From Thermosporothrix hazakensis (GTDB lineage Bacteria > Chloroflexota > Ktedonobacteria > Ktedonobacterales > Ktedonobacteraceae): 64,000 bases of DNA. The notes beneath the pieces are model-generated. The model was given only the letters and a program-made list of their open reading frames with translations. It was not told the origin of the DNA and searched no databases. The DNA lies in contig NZ_QKUF01000008.1 of NCBI RefSeq assembly GCF_003253565.1, positions 62,001 to 126,000 of the forward strand. Direction: 5' to 3'. The translations under genes and the position numbers were made by a program. This document shows positions 1 through 9,257 of this stretch, piece after piece. Numbering within the stretch: the first letter of the stretch is position 1; each line of letters opens with the position of its first letter.

Positions 1-2
1 CT

Positions 3-860
3 TCGCCACCAATCGCTATTGTCATGATTCTCCTTCTGATCATCACATATGTCTTTGGGCGTATCGGGAAGCAGGTGCTCTCGGCCAGTTCGCTGATTCT
101 CTACATTCTCTTCGCCGTTTCAGCCGTCATGGCAACCAACCCGCTGGATCCTTCGATGCTGCCGCTGCTCAACCTGCTCACGGTAGCCGTCATCCTTGCC
201 GGGGCGCTCCTGCCACCAATTGCATCGCTTATTGTCGGAGCTATCGGCTGTGTCGAAACACTACTGATAACAACGCTGGTGCCGCATACTACCGCTTATG
301 AAGCAATGATGCGAGATGAACTTTATACTATCACGATTATGCTTCCGATCATGATTCAGCTTGTCGTTGCAATCGTGGTCTATGTGATCATGCGTCACTT
401 GCTCCATGCTATTCAGCGAGCGGATCAGGCAGAAGAGATTGTTGCGCTACAACGAGAAATCGCGGAGTTTGAGCGCAGTCGCTCCGCCGAAAAAGAGGCG
501 CTTGAAGAGGGATTGCGCAAAATTGCGGAGACACATGCACAGATTGCAAATGGCGATATGCACGCGCGTGTCTCACTCAGTGAGGGCCACGTCCTCTGGT
601 CGGTTGCTATCCCGCTCAACAATTTGTTGAATCGCATGCAGCGCTTGAAGCTCGATTCTGACATGCTGGCAAGCACACAGCTCGCGGCACAACGGATTGC
701 TGAAAGCCTGCATCACGAGATCGCGACCGGTCACTTTTCTCCGTTGCCAGGCACCGGCACGCCGCTTGATCCAGTCATTATCGAATTGAACAAGCTCCTT
801 GCAGCCCGTTCTACGCAACCCCCATCGACGCCGTCACGCCCGGCATGGCCCGCCTTCTAA
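3..860 (+). CDS. Membrane protein with HAMP-like coiled region, 5' end outside window
   Basis: The frame is open from the first bases of the window (reading S-P-P-I-A-I-V before the first Met at 24), so the true start is probably upstream. The visible part has about four hydrophobic segments (residues 1-18, 22-40, 45-75 and about 105-125 counted from the Met at 24). A charged, coiled-coil-prone cytoplasmic region follows, and then a stretch resembling a HAMP or signalling linker (IANGDMHARVSLSEGHVLW). The tail is Pro/Thr-rich. No catalytic domain follows, so it may be a receptor or sensor remnant or a stand-alone membrane signalling protein. Family not recognised with certainty. Confidence 0.7.
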   Translation, partial: SPPIAIVMILLLIITYVFGRIGKQVLSASSLILYILFAVSAVMATNPLDPSMLPLLNLLTVAVILAGALLPPIASLIVGAIGCVETLLITTLVPHTTAYEAMMRDELYTITIMLPIMIQLVVAIVVYVIMRHLLHAIQRADQAEEIVALQREIAEFERSRSAEKEALEEGLRKIAETHAQIANGDMHARVSLSEGHVLWSVAIPLNNLLNRMQRLKLDSDMLASTQLAAQRIAESLHHEIATGHFSPLPGTGTPLDPVIIELNKLLAARSTQPPSTPSRPAWPAF

Positions 861-943
861 GGGGGAACGGGATATTTTCGTCTCAGATTTTGCAATATAA
901 TTTGTAGCATCTCTATTTTTGAAGAGGAGATTGACATTCTTCT

Positions 944-1900
944 ATGAAAATTCTGTTGACCGGTGCCTTTGGAAACGTGGGTTTCCATACGCTTCAAGAG
1001 CTTCTGAAGCGGGGCCATACCGTTCGTTGCTTCGATCTACGCAATCAGGCCACCGAGAAAAAAGCACGCCAGATTCAAGGAAAAGCTGAGATTGTCTGGG
1101 GGAACCTGACCAATACACCTTCTGTAGAAGCTGCCGTTGCAGGCCAGGAACTGATTATTCACTTCGGTGCAATCATTCCACCCGCAGTTGATGAAAACAA
1201 GCAGCTTGCCTATGATGTGAACGTGAATGGGACCCGGCGCATCATTGAAGCCGCCCAAAAGCAACCAATCAAGCCTCGCATCTTCTTCTCATCAACGCTG
1301 GACGTCTTCGGCCATACGCAGGATAAAGAGCCGCCACGCCGGGTGACCGATCCCATGCAAGCGACCGACGATTATAGCAGCCACAAAATCGAGTCCGAGG
1401 GCATGATCCGCAATTCCGGCCTGGAATGGTGCATTTTTCGCTTTGCCGATGTGCCGCCCCTCAGTCCGCGTCCGCCACACCCGATTATGTTCACCATCCC
1501 GCTTGATACGCGCTTCGAGATGGTTCATCCCTTCGATGTGGCCTTCGCAGTTGCCAATGCAATCGAGCGGCCCGTGTGGGGGAAAATCCTGCTCATTGGC
1601 GGCGGCAAGTCCTGTCAGGTACGTTACCGCGATTATCTACGGAGCTCGCTGGAGGGCTCGGGCGTGGGCATGCTTCCCGAAGAGGCTTTCGGACATGAGC
1701 CCTATTGCACTGATTGGCTCGATACAACCGAAAGTCAGGAATTGCTGCAATATCAGCGTCATAGCTTTGAGGAGATCATGCGCGACGTGAATAAAGCGAC
1801 TCGCCCGCCTGCTCCCATTCGGCTTATCATGCCGCTGCTCCGCCCTTCAATTCGCAAATCGATCCTGAAAATGTCACCTTACTGGCAGGCACGGAAATAA
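944..1900 (+). CDS. NAD-dependent epimerase/dehydratase (extended SDR)
   Basis: A 318-residue extended short-chain dehydrogenase. The N-terminus carries the Rossmann motif TGAFGNVG (residues 6-13). An acidic residue at the end of beta-2 (CFDLRN) suggests NAD preference. The catalytic YxxxK is YSSHK near residue 147, preceded by SSTLDVFG. Family members act on nucleotide sugars or other hydroxy/keto substrates; the substrate here is unknown. The start follows a GAAGAGGAG Shine-Dalgarno. A TATAAT hexamer at 896-901 may be its -10 box, but no good -35 was seen. It stands alone and faces a histidine kinase gene convergently. Confidence 0.85.
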   Translation: MKILLTGAFGNVGFHTLQELLKRGHTVRCFDLRNQATEKKARQIQGKAEIVWGNLTNTPSVEAAVAGQELIIHFGAIIPPAVDENKQLAYDVNVNGTRRIIEAAQKQPIKPRIFFSSTLDVFGHTQDKEPPRRVTDPMQATDDYSSHKIESEGMIRNSGLEWCIFRFADVPPLSPRPPHPIMFTIPLDTRFEMVHPFDVAFAVANAIERPVWGKILLIGGGKSCQVRYRDYLRSSLEGSGVGMLPEEAFGHEPYCTDWLDTTESQELLQYQRHSFEEIMRDVNKATRPPAPIRLIMPLLRPSIRKSILKMSPYWQARK

Positions 1901-1947
1901 AGCAGACAGCAAGACGCGGGGAGCTCTCTTCTGGCTTCTCGCGCCTC

Positions 1948-3357
1948 TTATCCTCTAGAGCCCCTCCATTGAGGGAGAAGAATGTGAAAAGTGCTTCCCT
2001 GCCCCTGCCCGCTCTCAACCCACAACCCACCACGATGCAACGCCACCACATGCTTGCAAATTGCCAGACCCAGACCGAGGCCATCGACTTCGCGAGTCAT
2101 ACGAGTGTCAACGCGATAGAAGCGATCAAAAATGCGTTCCATATGTTCAGGCGCAATTCCCATTCCTTCATCTTTGACGCAAATCTCAACCCAGGCTGTT
2201 TCCTCCGGCGGCATTGCTGGTACCACGATCACGCGACGATGCCCAGAGCGTTCCGCCAGGCTCGGGAAGCTCTCCAGGCCGACATGCTGCATACCAATCT
2301 CAACCGTTCCGCCTCCAGGGGAGTAGCGGGCAGCATTTTCCAGAACATGTTCAAAAATGTCACACAGGAGCCGCCGATCTCCATCAACAACAAACTCATC
2401 TCCCTTCTCAGGCCGCGGGAAGCGATACACAATCGGCTGCAATTCCTTCTTGCGCATTTTGCTCTCTTGCTCTAATGCCTGCTGCACGTTCAAAATAGAT
2501 TCTTGAATGACATAGATAAGATTTACAGCATCAGGAGAGAAAGGGTGAATCTGCGTCTCTAGCTGTGATATTTCGAGCAACTGCCCCACGATCCTCTCAA
2601 GCCGTTTTCCCGCCTGGTTGATTGCAACCAGAAACTCATGGCGCTCCTGCCGGGTAATCTGTTGATCATGCCGGAGCAGCGTGGTCGCGTATCCCTGAAT
2701 CGAGGCAAGCGGACCGCGCAGCTCATGGCTGACCGTCGCCAGTAATTCGGCCTTCAAAAACTCTATTTTCTGCTCGCTTCGTTGATAAGCAAGCTCTTCC
2801 AGATCATGCATCCGGCGAATCAACAGCATATCAAGGAGAAGTGCATCTATTATATCTGCAAGATAAGGAAGGAGCGCTTGCGTCTTCAATAATAAATCTC
2901 TGCCATCTGACCCCCATTCCAGAAAAAAGAAACCCTCCCATTGTATATATGATTGAGAGGAGGCGTCTTGTTGTTGGGATTGGAGCGGGAGCTGAATTGT
3001 CCGGTGCCAAAGCAGCGTAGGAGTCTCAAGGGGCAAGCTCTCGAACTCTTCTTCCCGTGACCTCAGCTTCAATAGCTGCTGCACTTCTTGCGGCTGAAAT
3101 CGAGAAAACGCCGCTATAGGAGCCATCGTCTGAAAAGCATCGGCCTGATACGATGTTTGAACACTGCCGGGTGCACACAAAATCCAGGCTCCACGTTGAG
3201 CATGAGAGAACGTGAGAAGGCGCTTCAGAAGCTCGGAGGCAAGTACTTGCAGAGTTTCCTGCGGAGCTGCGAAGGACCCTCGTATATATTGTGCCAGACG
3301 CACTAGATCAGTTAACGCCGCTTCAATAGCGGGTTCCTGAGAATAATTTGGCTGCAT
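1948..3357 (-). CDS. Sensor histidine kinase, GAF-like plus HisKA/HATPase_c
   Basis: A 469-residue soluble sensor kinase with no transmembrane segment. Residues 1-200 resemble a GAF-type sensory domain. The dimerisation H-box is VSHELRGPLASIQGY (phosphoacceptor His near residue 213). It is followed by the N-box HVLENAARYSPGGG, the G1 box DEGMGIAPEHMERIFDRFYR and the G2 box GLGLGLAICKHVV, so both autokinase and ATP-binding parts look intact. The start has a good AAGGAG seven bases upstream. No response regulator is adjacent, so it is an orphan kinase in this window. The signal sensed is unknown. Confidence 0.93.
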   Translation of the reverse strand: MQPNYSQEPAIEAALTDLVRLAQYIRGSFAAPQETLQVLASELLKRLLTFSHAQRGAWILCAPGSVQTSYQADAFQTMAPIAAFSRFQPQEVQQLLKLRSREEEFESLPLETPTLLWHRTIQLPLQSQQQDASSQSYIQWEGFFFLEWGSDGRDLLLKTQALLPYLADIIDALLLDMLLIRRMHDLEELAYQRSEQKIEFLKAELLATVSHELRGPLASIQGYATTLLRHDQQITRQERHEFLVAINQAGKRLERIVGQLLEISQLETQIHPFSPDAVNLIYVIQESILNVQQALEQESKMRKKELQPIVYRFPRPEKGDEFVVDGDRRLLCDIFEHVLENAARYSPGGGTVEIGMQHVGLESFPSLAERSGHRRVIVVPAMPPEETAWVEICVKDEGMGIAPEHMERIFDRFYRVDTRMTREVDGLGLGLAICKHVVALHRGGLWVESGQGQGSTFHILLPQWRGSRG

Positions 3358-4034
3358 AGAATGGCTCCTTGTTGCGGGTTACTGCTCTTCGTTGACATGA
3401 CAGAAAAAATACCGACAATTTCCATTATAAGAAAAACGGCTTTCAAGCGAAATCCTTTCAACAGCATTATCGTCACAATTGGATCACAAGTTTCAAAAGA
3501 AAGCGTAAAACAGGTTCCAGAGGCGAATAGGGCGTTCTTTGCTCTCTGCTACGAGGCTCTGCCCTGCGCTTTGCACTCCAAACTTCGCCCGCTATTGAAC
3601 AGAAGAAACATTCTTTTAACGTTTTTATCATCTTTTTATCATTTTTATCTTTCTACCCCTTCTAACGTGGAAAGAGACGGGACAAACACCACGGAGAACC
3701 CGTTCCTGCTTCCTTGCTCCAATAGAGCCCTTCCTATTTCACAAAGTGAAGAGAGTATATATCAATTTCGGGTTCCACTAGAAGGAGAGGCGATACCTAT
3801 GCGACTCACCTGTCTCCTGGTAAGCTCATACCATCGGAGATCGAACACACTACATTCCCTTTACTACATCTGTCAGTGGAGCTTGTATAGATATTTGTTC
3901 CCATATCAATACAATCAGCAAACAGCTATCAGGTTCCCCGTATAATGGATATATATGCAGATATAGAATAGAGGCCTCTTCCCTATTTCGATCAAAAAAT
4001 GACTCAATAGCAAAAACAGGAGAAAGAGGTTATT
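3358..4034. other. Intergenic region of about 680 bp between divergent genes
   Basis: A/T-rich spacer between the divergent histidine kinase and M20 amidohydrolase genes. A long open frame across 3361-3945 has a composition unlike a protein. Its only credible translation start is the short ORF at 3799, listed separately. No RNA element was recognised. Promoters for both flanking genes should lie here. Confidence 0.5.
3799..3945 (+). CDS. Possible small ORF, 48 aa
   Basis: The ATG at 3799 is preceded by AAGGAGAGG about eight bases upstream, a strong ribosome-binding site for an otherwise empty spacer. The 48-residue product is rich in Tyr, Ser and Arg (MRLTCLLVSSYHRRSN at its start) and matches no family I know. 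It may be a small protein, a leader peptide or chance. Confidence 0.2.
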   Translation: MRLTCLLVSSYHRRSNTLHSLYYICQWSLYRYLFPYQYNQQTAIRFPV

Positions 4035-5312
4035 ATGCGCAAACAAACGCAGTCGGCACAAGAGCGCTTCCAGAGCGTTCTTGCAGGGCTTGATAACGTG
4101 TATCACGATGTAGAAAGCCTCTACCTCTATCTGCACCAGAATCCTGAGCTCTCGATGCAAGAGCACGAAACCGCGACAAAAGTTGCAGACTGGTTGAGGC
4201 AGGCAGGCTATGATGTGACAACAGGAGTCGGAAAGACCGGAGTTGTTGGTCTGCTCCGCAATGGTCAGGGCCCAACGGTGATGCTTCGAGGAGATATGGA
4301 CGCGCTCCCGATCAAGGAAAAGACCAACCTCCCATATGCCAGCAAGAAGGTTGTCACCAATAGTGAGGGAGAAGAGGTTCCGGTGATGCATGCATGCGGC
4401 CACGATCTGCACACAAGCTGCCTTGTTGGTACGGCATCGCTCCTTCAGCAGAGTCTGCATGCCTGGCGAGGCACCGTGATGATTGTCGCACAGCCCGGAG
4501 AAGAGACAATGACTGGCGCAAAAGAGATGCTTAAGGATGGGCTCTTTACGCGCTTCCCTCGACCAGATGTCGCTATCGCTCAGCATACGAACCCGCTTCC
4601 AGTCGGCACCATTGGCTATCACATTGGCGATACAATGACATCGGTCGTCAATATGAAAATCACCATTTTTGGGAAAGGCGGACACGGCTCCCGGCCTCAG
4701 AATTGTGTTGATCCGGTGCTCATCGCCGCCGCTATTGTTATGCGCCTGCAAACAATTGTCGCACGCGAGGTCCCGCCCAACGACACAGCTATCATCACAG
4801 TGGGATCAATTCATAGTGGAACAAGCTACAACATTATTCCAGACACAGCAACACTTCAGCTTACGGTGCGGGCCTATACGAAGGAGATCCGTGAACACAT
4901 ATTGGAAGCGATTCGCCGTATTGTCAAAGCCGAGGCGGAGGCCTCTCATGCCTCCAAAGAACCAGATATAGAGATTGTTGAGTTCGGAGAAACGCTGCAT
5001 AACGACCGTGAGCCGCTTGAACGAATAGTAGAGGCGCTCAAGCCCTTCTTTGGTGAGCAACATGTTATGGAAACGCCACCAATGGAGGCAAGCGAGGATT
5101 TCTCATTCTTCGGACACGTACCCGATGGCGCAGGCATCCCGTCCGCCTATTACTTTCTGGGAGTTACCAACAAGCAGCTTTACGCCGAAAAAGGGATCGA
5201 CAACGTTCCAGAGCCGCATTCTCCATACTATGCGCCCGATCGTGAGCCCGCTCTAAAAGCCGGTGTACAGGCCCTCACTGTTGCTGCACTGGCCATGCTT
5301 GGAGCTCCATAA
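4035..5312 (+). CDS. M20 family amidohydrolase (amino-acid amide/N-acyl amino acid hydrolase type)
   Basis: A 425-residue metal-dependent amidohydrolase of the M20D group (hippurate hydrolase, IAA-amino acid hydrolase, N-acetyldiaminopimelate deacetylase relatives). Metal-site motifs are visible: RGDMDALPI near residue 90, MHACGHDLHTS near 120, and AQPGEETMTGAKEM near 155. The central dimerisation lid contains FGKGGHGSRPQNCVDP, and a C-terminal metal His lies in PHSPYYAPD. No signal peptide, so cytoplasmic. Expected reaction: hydrolysis of an N-acyl group from an amino acid; the exact substrate cannot be told. A hairpin follows the stop. Confidence 0.92.
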   Translation: MRKQTQSAQERFQSVLAGLDNVYHDVESLYLYLHQNPELSMQEHETATKVADWLRQAGYDVTTGVGKTGVVGLLRNGQGPTVMLRGDMDALPIKEKTNLPYASKKVVTNSEGEEVPVMHACGHDLHTSCLVGTASLLQQSLHAWRGTVMIVAQPGEETMTGAKEMLKDGLFTRFPRPDVAIAQHTNPLPVGTIGYHIGDTMTSVVNMKITIFGKGGHGSRPQNCVDPVLIAAAIVMRLQTIVAREVPPNDTAIITVGSIHSGTSYNIIPDTATLQLTVRAYTKEIREHILEAIRRIVKAEAEASHASKEPDIEIVEFGETLHNDREPLERIVEALKPFFGEQHVMETPPMEASEDFSFFGHVPDGAGIPSAYYFLGVTNKQLYAEKGIDNVPEPHSPYYAPDREPALKAGVQALTVAALAMLGAP

Positions 5313-5323
5313 CACTCCGAGAT

Positions 5324-5342
5324 GGGCAGAGAATCTCTGCCC
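5324..5342 (+). terminator. Hairpin after M20 amidohydrolase gene
   Basis: GGGCAGAG and CTCTGCCC form an eight-base-pair stem with a three-base loop. It is followed by a pyrimidine-rich run (GTCTTCCCCTTCTTTCTC). Probable intrinsic terminator, although the T-run is broken by C. Confidence 0.6.
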
Positions 5343-5470
5343 GTCTTCCCCTTCTTTCTCTCATTATATAGTATTTGTCAAGAAAGCACATCGTCCAGAA
5401 GGCAGATGTATCTTCCTGTTTTTTCATGTATCCTCAAATCAACCACCCAAAAGAGAGCCAGGAGGAAGAC

Positions 5471-6163
5471 ATGACTGAACAGCGAACGATTGCAGAGAAG
5501 TTGACCCATGTCTTATGGATCGGCGGAACCCCGGGCGCAGGAAAATCCTCTATTTGTCAATTCATTTCTCGTATCTATGTTTTTCTTGATTACCGGGTTG
5601 ACCCCCGCCAACGAGATCACTCCGCTCGACGCCTTGCACAAAAAGACGAACAGCATCGCCGCTGGTTACAGAAAAACATGAAACAGCGCTGGCTGGAAAC
5701 GCCGACAGATGTCCTGGCACAAGACTTCATTCAGGCAGGCCAGGACCTTTCCCTCGTGCTTGAAGATCTGCTTGCAATGCCCACTGAACCGATGATAGTC
5801 GCTGAGGGAAATTTTATGCCAGAGGCGGTTCTTCCCTACCTTTCCAGCCCTCAGCAGGCTATCTGGCTGGTTCCTACAAAAGCATTCAACGAATATGCAA
5901 GGCGCACCCGCTTTGAAGAGCAGAAGAAGAGATTCCATGCCATCTCAACCTATCCTGCACCAGAGGATCCAGAGCGCCATTTGCGCGCGCTCGTTGAACG
6001 AGATGCACTTATTACTTGTCATGTCAAAGCGCAGGCACAACGGCTTCAGCTTCCCTGTTACGAAATCGATGGAAGCCGCTCACTTGCCGAAATGACAGAG
6101 CTTGTCGAGCAGCATTTTTACCCCTATATTGTTGAGCATATGTCGAAGCTCAAGCCGCTCTAA
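5471..6163 (+). CDS. P-loop NTPase, kinase-like
   Basis: A 230-residue protein with a Walker A motif GGTPGAGKSS near residue 20 and a strand-acid motif (MIVAEGNFMP, about residues 112-121) as in small nucleoside or sugar kinase-like ATPases. ATG 5471 was chosen because AGGAGGAAG precedes it; an in-frame ATG at 5375 lacks a site. The arrangement (P-loop, a lid rich in Arg/Lys, and VEGNF followed by a strand reading AIWLVPTKAF) suggests phosphoryl transfer, but the substrate is unknown. No operon partner. Cytoplasmic. Confidence 0.8.
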   Translation: MTEQRTIAEKLTHVLWIGGTPGAGKSSICQFISRIYVFLDYRVDPRQRDHSARRLAQKDEQHRRWLQKNMKQRWLETPTDVLAQDFIQAGQDLSLVLEDLLAMPTEPMIVAEGNFMPEAVLPYLSSPQQAIWLVPTKAFNEYARRTRFEEQKKRFHAISTYPAPEDPERHLRALVERDALITCHVKAQAQRLQLPCYEIDGSRSLAEMTELVEQHFYPYIVEHMSKLKPL

Positions 6164-6260
6164 CAGCCGCACTCTATCCCTTCTACTCATAGGCATACTT
6201 TGACAGAGCCCACCACTCTCAGATAGAGGAGAGAAACCGCTTTGCCCACAGGAGTACATT

Positions 6261-6725
6261 ATGATGCAACATACCTATCTCCAGCACACCCGAAGAGCTT
6301 CAGGCCTTCCTGGAACCAATCAAGCAGTTCTCTCACCCCAACCCTGGTTGGACCTCCGACATCGTGCTTGTCACCAGTGTCCGAGGCCGCTACACCGTGA
6401 TGAAGCATTTCAGGAATTCGTGCAGGACCTGAGGGAAGTGTGTATTGTCTGGCTGGAGAACAGGCCCGCTCCCCGAGGGAAACGACGCGCTTCACAACTA
6501 TTATTCCCGGGCCGAGAAACGAGTTCCAAACCGGGTAGCGTGATTCCCTCAAGCTTCGACTGGCAGTATTCCCGGGCAATGCAACGAACAGAGGAACCCC
6601 CACACAGCATGTGTCTTTTGTTAAACAACCAATTTAGTGGAATGAGCGTAGATATAGCAACAGGAGCGTCAGAATACGTGATTCCGAAACGCTCTAGCAA
6701 TAGCGCATCTTGTTTTCTCGGTTAG
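6261..6725 (+). pseudogene. Possible frameshifted gene remnant
   Basis: The continuous frame from ATG 6261 is protein-like only in part. Protein-like segments sit in two frames. One frame gives TPEELQAFLEPIKQF and TSDIVLVTSVRGRYTVMKHF (6286-6411), ending at a TGA at 6430. The 6261 frame gives EFVQDLREVCIVWLENRP just after. The first frame then resumes with LPEGNDALHNYYSRAEKRV. This alternation fits a gene with at least two frameshifts. A weak AGGAG precedes 6261. No family was recognised. Confidence 0.3.
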
Positions 6726-6793
6726 AAGCAGCTATCCAGGTATTCATCATTTGCACAGGAGCATAACTAAACACACACAAAGGATGCAATCTC

Positions 6794-7684
6794 ATGGATG
6801 CAGTACACAACCAAACAGAAGCACAGCGAGTCGACTGGCGAGGCATTATCTGGTACACCCTGCTTGCCTATATCATTTCGTGGGCCATCTTTTTCTTGAA
6901 ATACGTCGGTGTGCCCTTCTCCATCCGCGCAAGCGTTGGGATGTTCGGCCCGCTTGTCGCCTGTGTTCTCGTTCGCCTCATCCGGCATGAAGGCTTCGCG
7001 GACGCCGGATTACGCTTGCAGAAGAAGGGGCTTCGTGGCTCTTTCTGGCTGTACCTGGCCGCTTACATTATTCCTGTTGTCTTGATCGCTCTAAGCTATG
7101 GACTTGCAGTTTTATTCAACTGGCAACCCTGGGAACCGGAGAAACAATATCAACTGATAGTGCAAACGCTCCCGGCAGAGACACGCCAGCAGATCACTAT
7201 GCCGATGCTCTATAGCATCACGATTGGACAGGCTGCGACGCTCAGCGTTCTCCTGACCATGATCGCGACCCTCGGCGAAGAGCTGGGCTGGCGCGGCTAT
7301 CTCCTGCCCCGTCTGACGCCGTTAGGGGGCATCAAGGCATCACTCATTATCGGCGTGATCTGGGGGTTCTGGCACGCGCCGCTTATCCTGATCGACGGGT
7401 ATGAATACGCCGGTCTCTATCCGGTTCTCGGCATCTTCTTCTTTCTGCTGATCACCATTCCATTTAGCTTCCTGCTTACCTGGCTGAGGTTCCGCACCGG
7501 AAGCATCTGGCCATGTGTGCTTGCGCACGCGGTTATTAACAGCTTTGCATCGCTCGGGATCGTGCTCTTTATCCCGCTGGGCAACCCTTACCTGTCGGCT
7601 CCAGTCGGCCTGGCAGGCGTCATTATCTGGTTTGCATTCGCGATCTTTCTTGTCGCCACGAAGCGTGTGCAACACCCCGCATAA
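6794..7684 (+). CDS. CPBP family intramembrane glutamic endopeptidase
   Basis: A 296-residue polytopic membrane protein with about eight hydrophobic helices. Family motifs are present in order: [13 protein letters not shown] (the EExxxR motif, about residue 161), [11 protein letters not shown] (FxxxH-type motif, about residue 194), and [12 protein letters not shown] (HxxxN/B, about 240). CPBP (Abi/CAAX-protease-like) proteins are intramembrane glutamic proteases that process prenylated proteins, bacteriocins or signalling peptides; the substrate here is unknown. It is a single gene ending at a strong terminator. Confidence 0.92.
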   Translation: MDAVHNQTEAQRVDWRGIIWYTLLAYIISWAIFFLKYVGVPFSIRASVGMFGPLVACVLVRLIRHEGFADAGLRLQKKGLRGSFWLYLAAYIIPVVLIALSYGLAVLFNWQPWEPEKQYQLIVQTLPAETRQQITMPMLYSITIGQAATLSVLLTMIATLGEELGWRGYLLPRLTPLGGIKASLIIGVIWGFWHAPLILIDGYEYAGLYPVLGIFFFLLITIPFSFLLTWLRFRTGSIWPCVLAHAVINSFASLGIVLFIPLGNPYLSAPVGLAGVIIWFAFAIFLVATKRVQHPA

Positions 7685-7694
7685 TAAGCCTGTA

Positions 7695-7727
7695 TCCCTC
7701 TCTTTGCTTTAAAGAGAGGGATTTTTC
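7695..7727 (+). terminator. Intrinsic terminator after CPBP gene
   Basis: A perfect 11-bp stem (TCCCTCTCTTT with AAAGAGAGGGA) with a five-base loop, followed by TTTTT. Classic rho-independent terminator. Confidence 0.9.
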
Positions 7728-7912
7728 TTCTCCTCCCTGAAGACATTCTCCTTATTGAAAAACGTGTATTCCTGTTGTATCATGAGAGGAGTGAAAAGAG
7801 AAACAGTGCCTCCTCCCCTTATTGCAGCATCACTCAACTGAAGCTAGAGCAGAGTACTCGTAGGAAGGATGTCACTATTTCATGAAACATAAGCTCTCTC
7901 CTATGCGTCTGT

Positions 7913-8488
7913 TTATTCATTTGGGATGAACTCTTTCGCGAGCTGCCGAACGCCGACCAGCCCGGGAAGCGCCAGCACGCCCGAAATCATCTGAGCGTCT
8001 TTCCACGCCTCGGCGCTCATGAACCCCTCACGTCGCAGCCTCCGCGATACATACCACGAATAGGGCAACACAAGCAGAATAGCCGTTACGACTCCGGGTG
8101 AATAGCCCCGGAAGGCAACCACTTGAGCTATATGTGTAAAGACATGCAGAAAGAAGAGAGCAAGCGCCCCGTGAAACAGACCCCATGACTGCCGCTTACT
8201 TGTCGCCAGATAGGCGGCCAGCGTGATCAGGATAAACTCAAGGGCTACCGCTCCTATCATCTGTGGCGTTGTAATCATGGCGATGCGACTCAATGGCCCG
8301 GGAAGTCTCTTCTCATGCCGCTTCACAAACCGCTCCATTGTCAGTATTTCCTCGAAATCATGCAGGAAAAAGACCAGTGGAAAAGCCCACACCAGCACCC
8401 GAATACTCACACGCTTCTCTATTTGTGCAACCAGGGGAGCGCAAAACGGGGCAAGCTTATGCCTGTTCTTCTTGCTTGTATCATGCAT
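7913..8488 (-). CDS. HXXEE domain membrane protein
   Basis: A 191-residue membrane protein with the family-defining motif HDFEE (H43, E46, E47) at the start of the first strongly hydrophobic region. Four further predicted helices follow, with extra His residues in FLHVFTHIAQ. HXXEE proteins are small membrane proteins of unknown function; the His/Glu cluster suggests metal binding or intramembrane catalysis (inference). It lies 17 bp downstream of the TetR gene on the same strand, so the two are probably one transcript and TetR probably controls it. Confidence 0.85.
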   Translation of the reverse strand: MHDTSKKNRHKLAPFCAPLVAQIEKRVSIRVLVWAFPLVFFLHDFEEILTMERFVKRHEKRLPGPLSRIAMITTPQMIGAVALEFILITLAAYLATSKRQSWGLFHGALALFFLHVFTHIAQVVAFRGYSPGVVTAILLVLPYSWYVSRRLRREGFMSAEAWKDAQMISGVLALPGLVGVRQLAKEFIPNE

Positions 8489-8505
8489 GCTGTCTCTCTT
8501 CCTCT

Positions 8506-9108
8506 CTACACTCGGGCTGTAATGCCCGCAAGAATCGTATCAACAAGGGATTCAGGAAAAGGGGTGGCTGTCGGGAAAAGATCGCCTGAGATAAACACAT
8601 GGTAGACAAGAGGCCCGATTATCAGGTGAATACAGGTTGCAATATCGATATCGGGGCGCACTTCCCCACGCTCAACCGCTCGCTCCAGCCGCTGCGCCAG
8701 CTCTTGCAGATGAGGGGCAATCACGTGCTGCTGGTACCGCGCAAAGAGTTCAGGGTTCCCCACAATGGTCGTTCCCAGTTGCACAATCAGTGCCCCAAGC
8801 TTTGATGAGCTAAACAGCCAGAGGAAAGCCTGTATCAGAGAAAGCAGATCCTCACGAAGATTCCCCGTATCCACAAAAGGAAGATCAGCGGCCAGGCTGG
8901 CGAGCGCATCGACAATCAGCGCCTCACGGGAAGGCCAGCGACGATAAATAGCCGGTTTCCCGACCTTCGCCCGCGCCGCAACTGCTTCGATACTGAACGC
9001 CTCAAACCCCTGCTCCTCCAGCAAGTCAATCGTTGCGTCCAGAATAGCCTGATGTGTCTGGACGCTGCGAGGGCGTCCACGCCTCTGCACAGGGTGCTCG
9101 TTTTCCAT
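8506..9108 (-). CDS. TetR/AcrR family transcriptional regulator
   Basis: A 200-residue TetR-type regulator. The N-terminal helix-turn-helix is clear (ILDATIDLLEEQGFEAFSIE, then AVAARAKVGKPAIYRRWPSR). The ligand-binding half resembles the TetR_C_33 type domain (IVGNPELFARYQQHVIAPHL). A palindrome at 9129-9148, just upstream of its ATG and of the divergent oxidase gene, is the likely operator. It probably controls itself, the HXXEE gene and perhaps the oxidase. Confidence 0.93.
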   Translation of the reverse strand: MENEHPVQRRGRPRSVQTHQAILDATIDLLEEQGFEAFSIEAVAARAKVGKPAIYRRWPSREALIVDALASLAADLPFVDTGNLREDLLSLIQAFLWLFSSSKLGALIVQLGTTIVGNPELFARYQQHVIAPHLQELAQRLERAVERGEVRPDIDIATCIHLIIGPLVYHVFISGDLFPTATPFPESLVDTILAGITARV

Positions 9109-9128
9109 ATGTTCCCATTTCCTATTTT

Positions 9129-9148
9129 ATTACGTTACGTTCCGTAAT
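9129..9148. promoter_or_regulatory. Probable TetR operator in divergent promoter region
   Basis: ATTACG-N8-CGTAAT is a perfect six-base inverted repeat with additional internal TTACGTT, centred about 30 bp upstream of the tetR start. The layout (divergent genes, palindrome next to the regulator) is typical of TetR autoregulation. Binding is inferred. Confidence 0.6.
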
Positions 9149-9257
9149 GAAAATACCACGAAATTGGCTGAAAAGCAAGGGGTTTGGAACTACTGGTACA
9201 GTAGAAGTGGAAATATACTTGCGCTCTCTAAGAGCAGGATACAAGAGGAGTGAAGCA

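Noticed and set aside
3361..3945. 194-residue open frame between divergent genes
   Set aside because: Composition is unlike protein and it lacks a ribosome-binding site at its first Met; only the 3799 start has one, listed as a weak small ORF.
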